Shown here: positions 14,570 to 14,744 of the stretch, piece by piece
Numbering within the stretch: position 1 is the first letter of the stretch
How the letters are laid out: the number at the start of each line of letters is the position of its first letter
DNA from: CAZRGV01 sp964599655
Lineage (GTDB): Bacteria > Planctomycetota > Planctomycetia > Isosphaerales > Isosphaeraceae
Reading direction: 5' to 3'
NCBI GenBank assembly: GCA_964599655.1
Contig: CAZRGV010000142.1
Span: forward strand, 1 to 14,744
DNA length: 14,744 bases
Program-made: the position numbers and the translations under genes
The notes under the pieces: model-generated
Told to the model about the DNA's origin: nothing
Seen by the model: the letters and a program-made list of their open reading frames with translations, nothing else
Database searches by the model: none

Positions 14570-14744
14570 ATGACCGACAAGACAACGCGACGGGCCTTCT
14601 TCGACGAAGCGGGCCGCACGGTGGCCGGACTAGGGGTGTTCGGGATTCTCGGCGCCCGCTCGGCCCGGGCCGACGACCCGCCGCAATCGGCCGGTGACGA
14701 GCCGGTGATGGCCTTGATTGGCTGCGGCGGCATGGGCCGGGCCA
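14570..14744 (+). CDS. Second Tat-exported Gfo/Idh/MocA oxidoreductase, N-terminal part (cut by window edge)
   Basis: The first 58 residues are seen. TTRRAFFDEAG (5-15) with the hydrophobic VAGLGVFGILGA is a twin-arginine signal, ending near Ala-Arg-Ala. MALIGCGGMGRA (47-58) is the first strand and GxGxxG loop of an NAD(P)-binding Rossmann fold, as in Gfo/Idh/MocA proteins. CGAGGATG ends 7 nt before the ATG and supports the start. The gene runs in the same direction as the preceding oxidoreductase, 213 bp downstream, so a tandem pair is likely. The Tat signals of the two differ, so a very recent duplication is unlikely. The family call rests on the signal plus one motif, with the substrate unknown. 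Confidence 0.75.
   Translation, partial: MTDKTTRRAFFDEAGRTVAGLGVFGILGARSARADDPPQSAGDEPVMALIGCGGMGRA

Noticed and set aside
1..14744. CRISPR array, tRNA, rRNA, integrase or transposase
   Set aside because: No regularly spaced repeats, cloverleaf-forming segments, conserved rRNA sequence, or DDE/recombinase motifs were found on either strand.

Overview
The window is GC-rich chromosomal DNA that looks planctomycetal, most likely from the Isosphaeraceae/Gemmatales side of the phylum. Four things point there: a secreted PPC-domain protein followed by a planctomycete-type CxxCH cytochrome fused to a WD40 propeller, two Tat-exported Gfo/Idh/MocA oxidoreductases, a protein with an N-terminal RxNALKHGM motif, and long antisense open frames typical of high GC3 coding. 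The taxonomic placement is inference from gene content; no rRNA or tRNA gene is visible.

Layout. 1-120 (minus): the first 40 codons of a molybdopterin oxidoreductase that runs off the left edge. 121-557: divergent intergenic region with a perfect 9-bp hairpin and a TAGAAT box. 558-1445 (+): FkbM-family methyltransferase. 1625-5576 (+): probable two-gene operon of a secreted PPC/Ig-like protein and an exported mono-haem PSCyt-WD40 protein, closed by a strong intrinsic terminator (5602-5655). 5577-6600: no intact gene; it holds two coding-like scraps of an apparently decayed gene, split by an AT-rich junction with a TATAAT-containing palindrome, then a second strong terminator (6462-6507). 6601-7047 (+): small cytochrome c'-like protein. 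7048-7304: convergent spacer with an inverted, possibly REP-like repeat. 7305-8528 (minus): NALKHGM protein with a Pro-rich tail. 8821-9840 (+): extended SDR. 10052-11659 (+): GT39-like membrane glycosyltransferase. 11672-12808 (minus): stand-alone nucleotidyltransferase-HD fusion. 13094-14356 (+): Tat-exported Gfo/Idh/MocA oxidoreductase. 14570 to the right edge (+): the start of a second one.

How the genes relate. The clearest functional unit is the PPC protein plus the haem/propeller protein, both exported and co-directional with a shared terminator; together they suggest a periplasmic or surface-associated redox or binding system. The class II-type cytochrome 1 kb downstream has its own ribosome-binding site and is separated by two terminators, so it is probably expressed separately. 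The SDR and GT39 genes could both serve glycoconjugate or lipid modification, and FkbM enzymes often methylate such products, but the genes are not in one operon. The two Gfo/Idh/MocA proteins look like exported sugar or cyclitol dehydrogenase-type enzymes. The most unusual gene is the NTase-HD fusion, which pairs a GS...DxD nucleotidyltransferase with an HD phosphohydrolase without the ACT domains of GlnD or the RNA-binding head of CCA-adding enzymes. I see no CRISPR array, intact insertion sequence, prophage or recognisable defence island.
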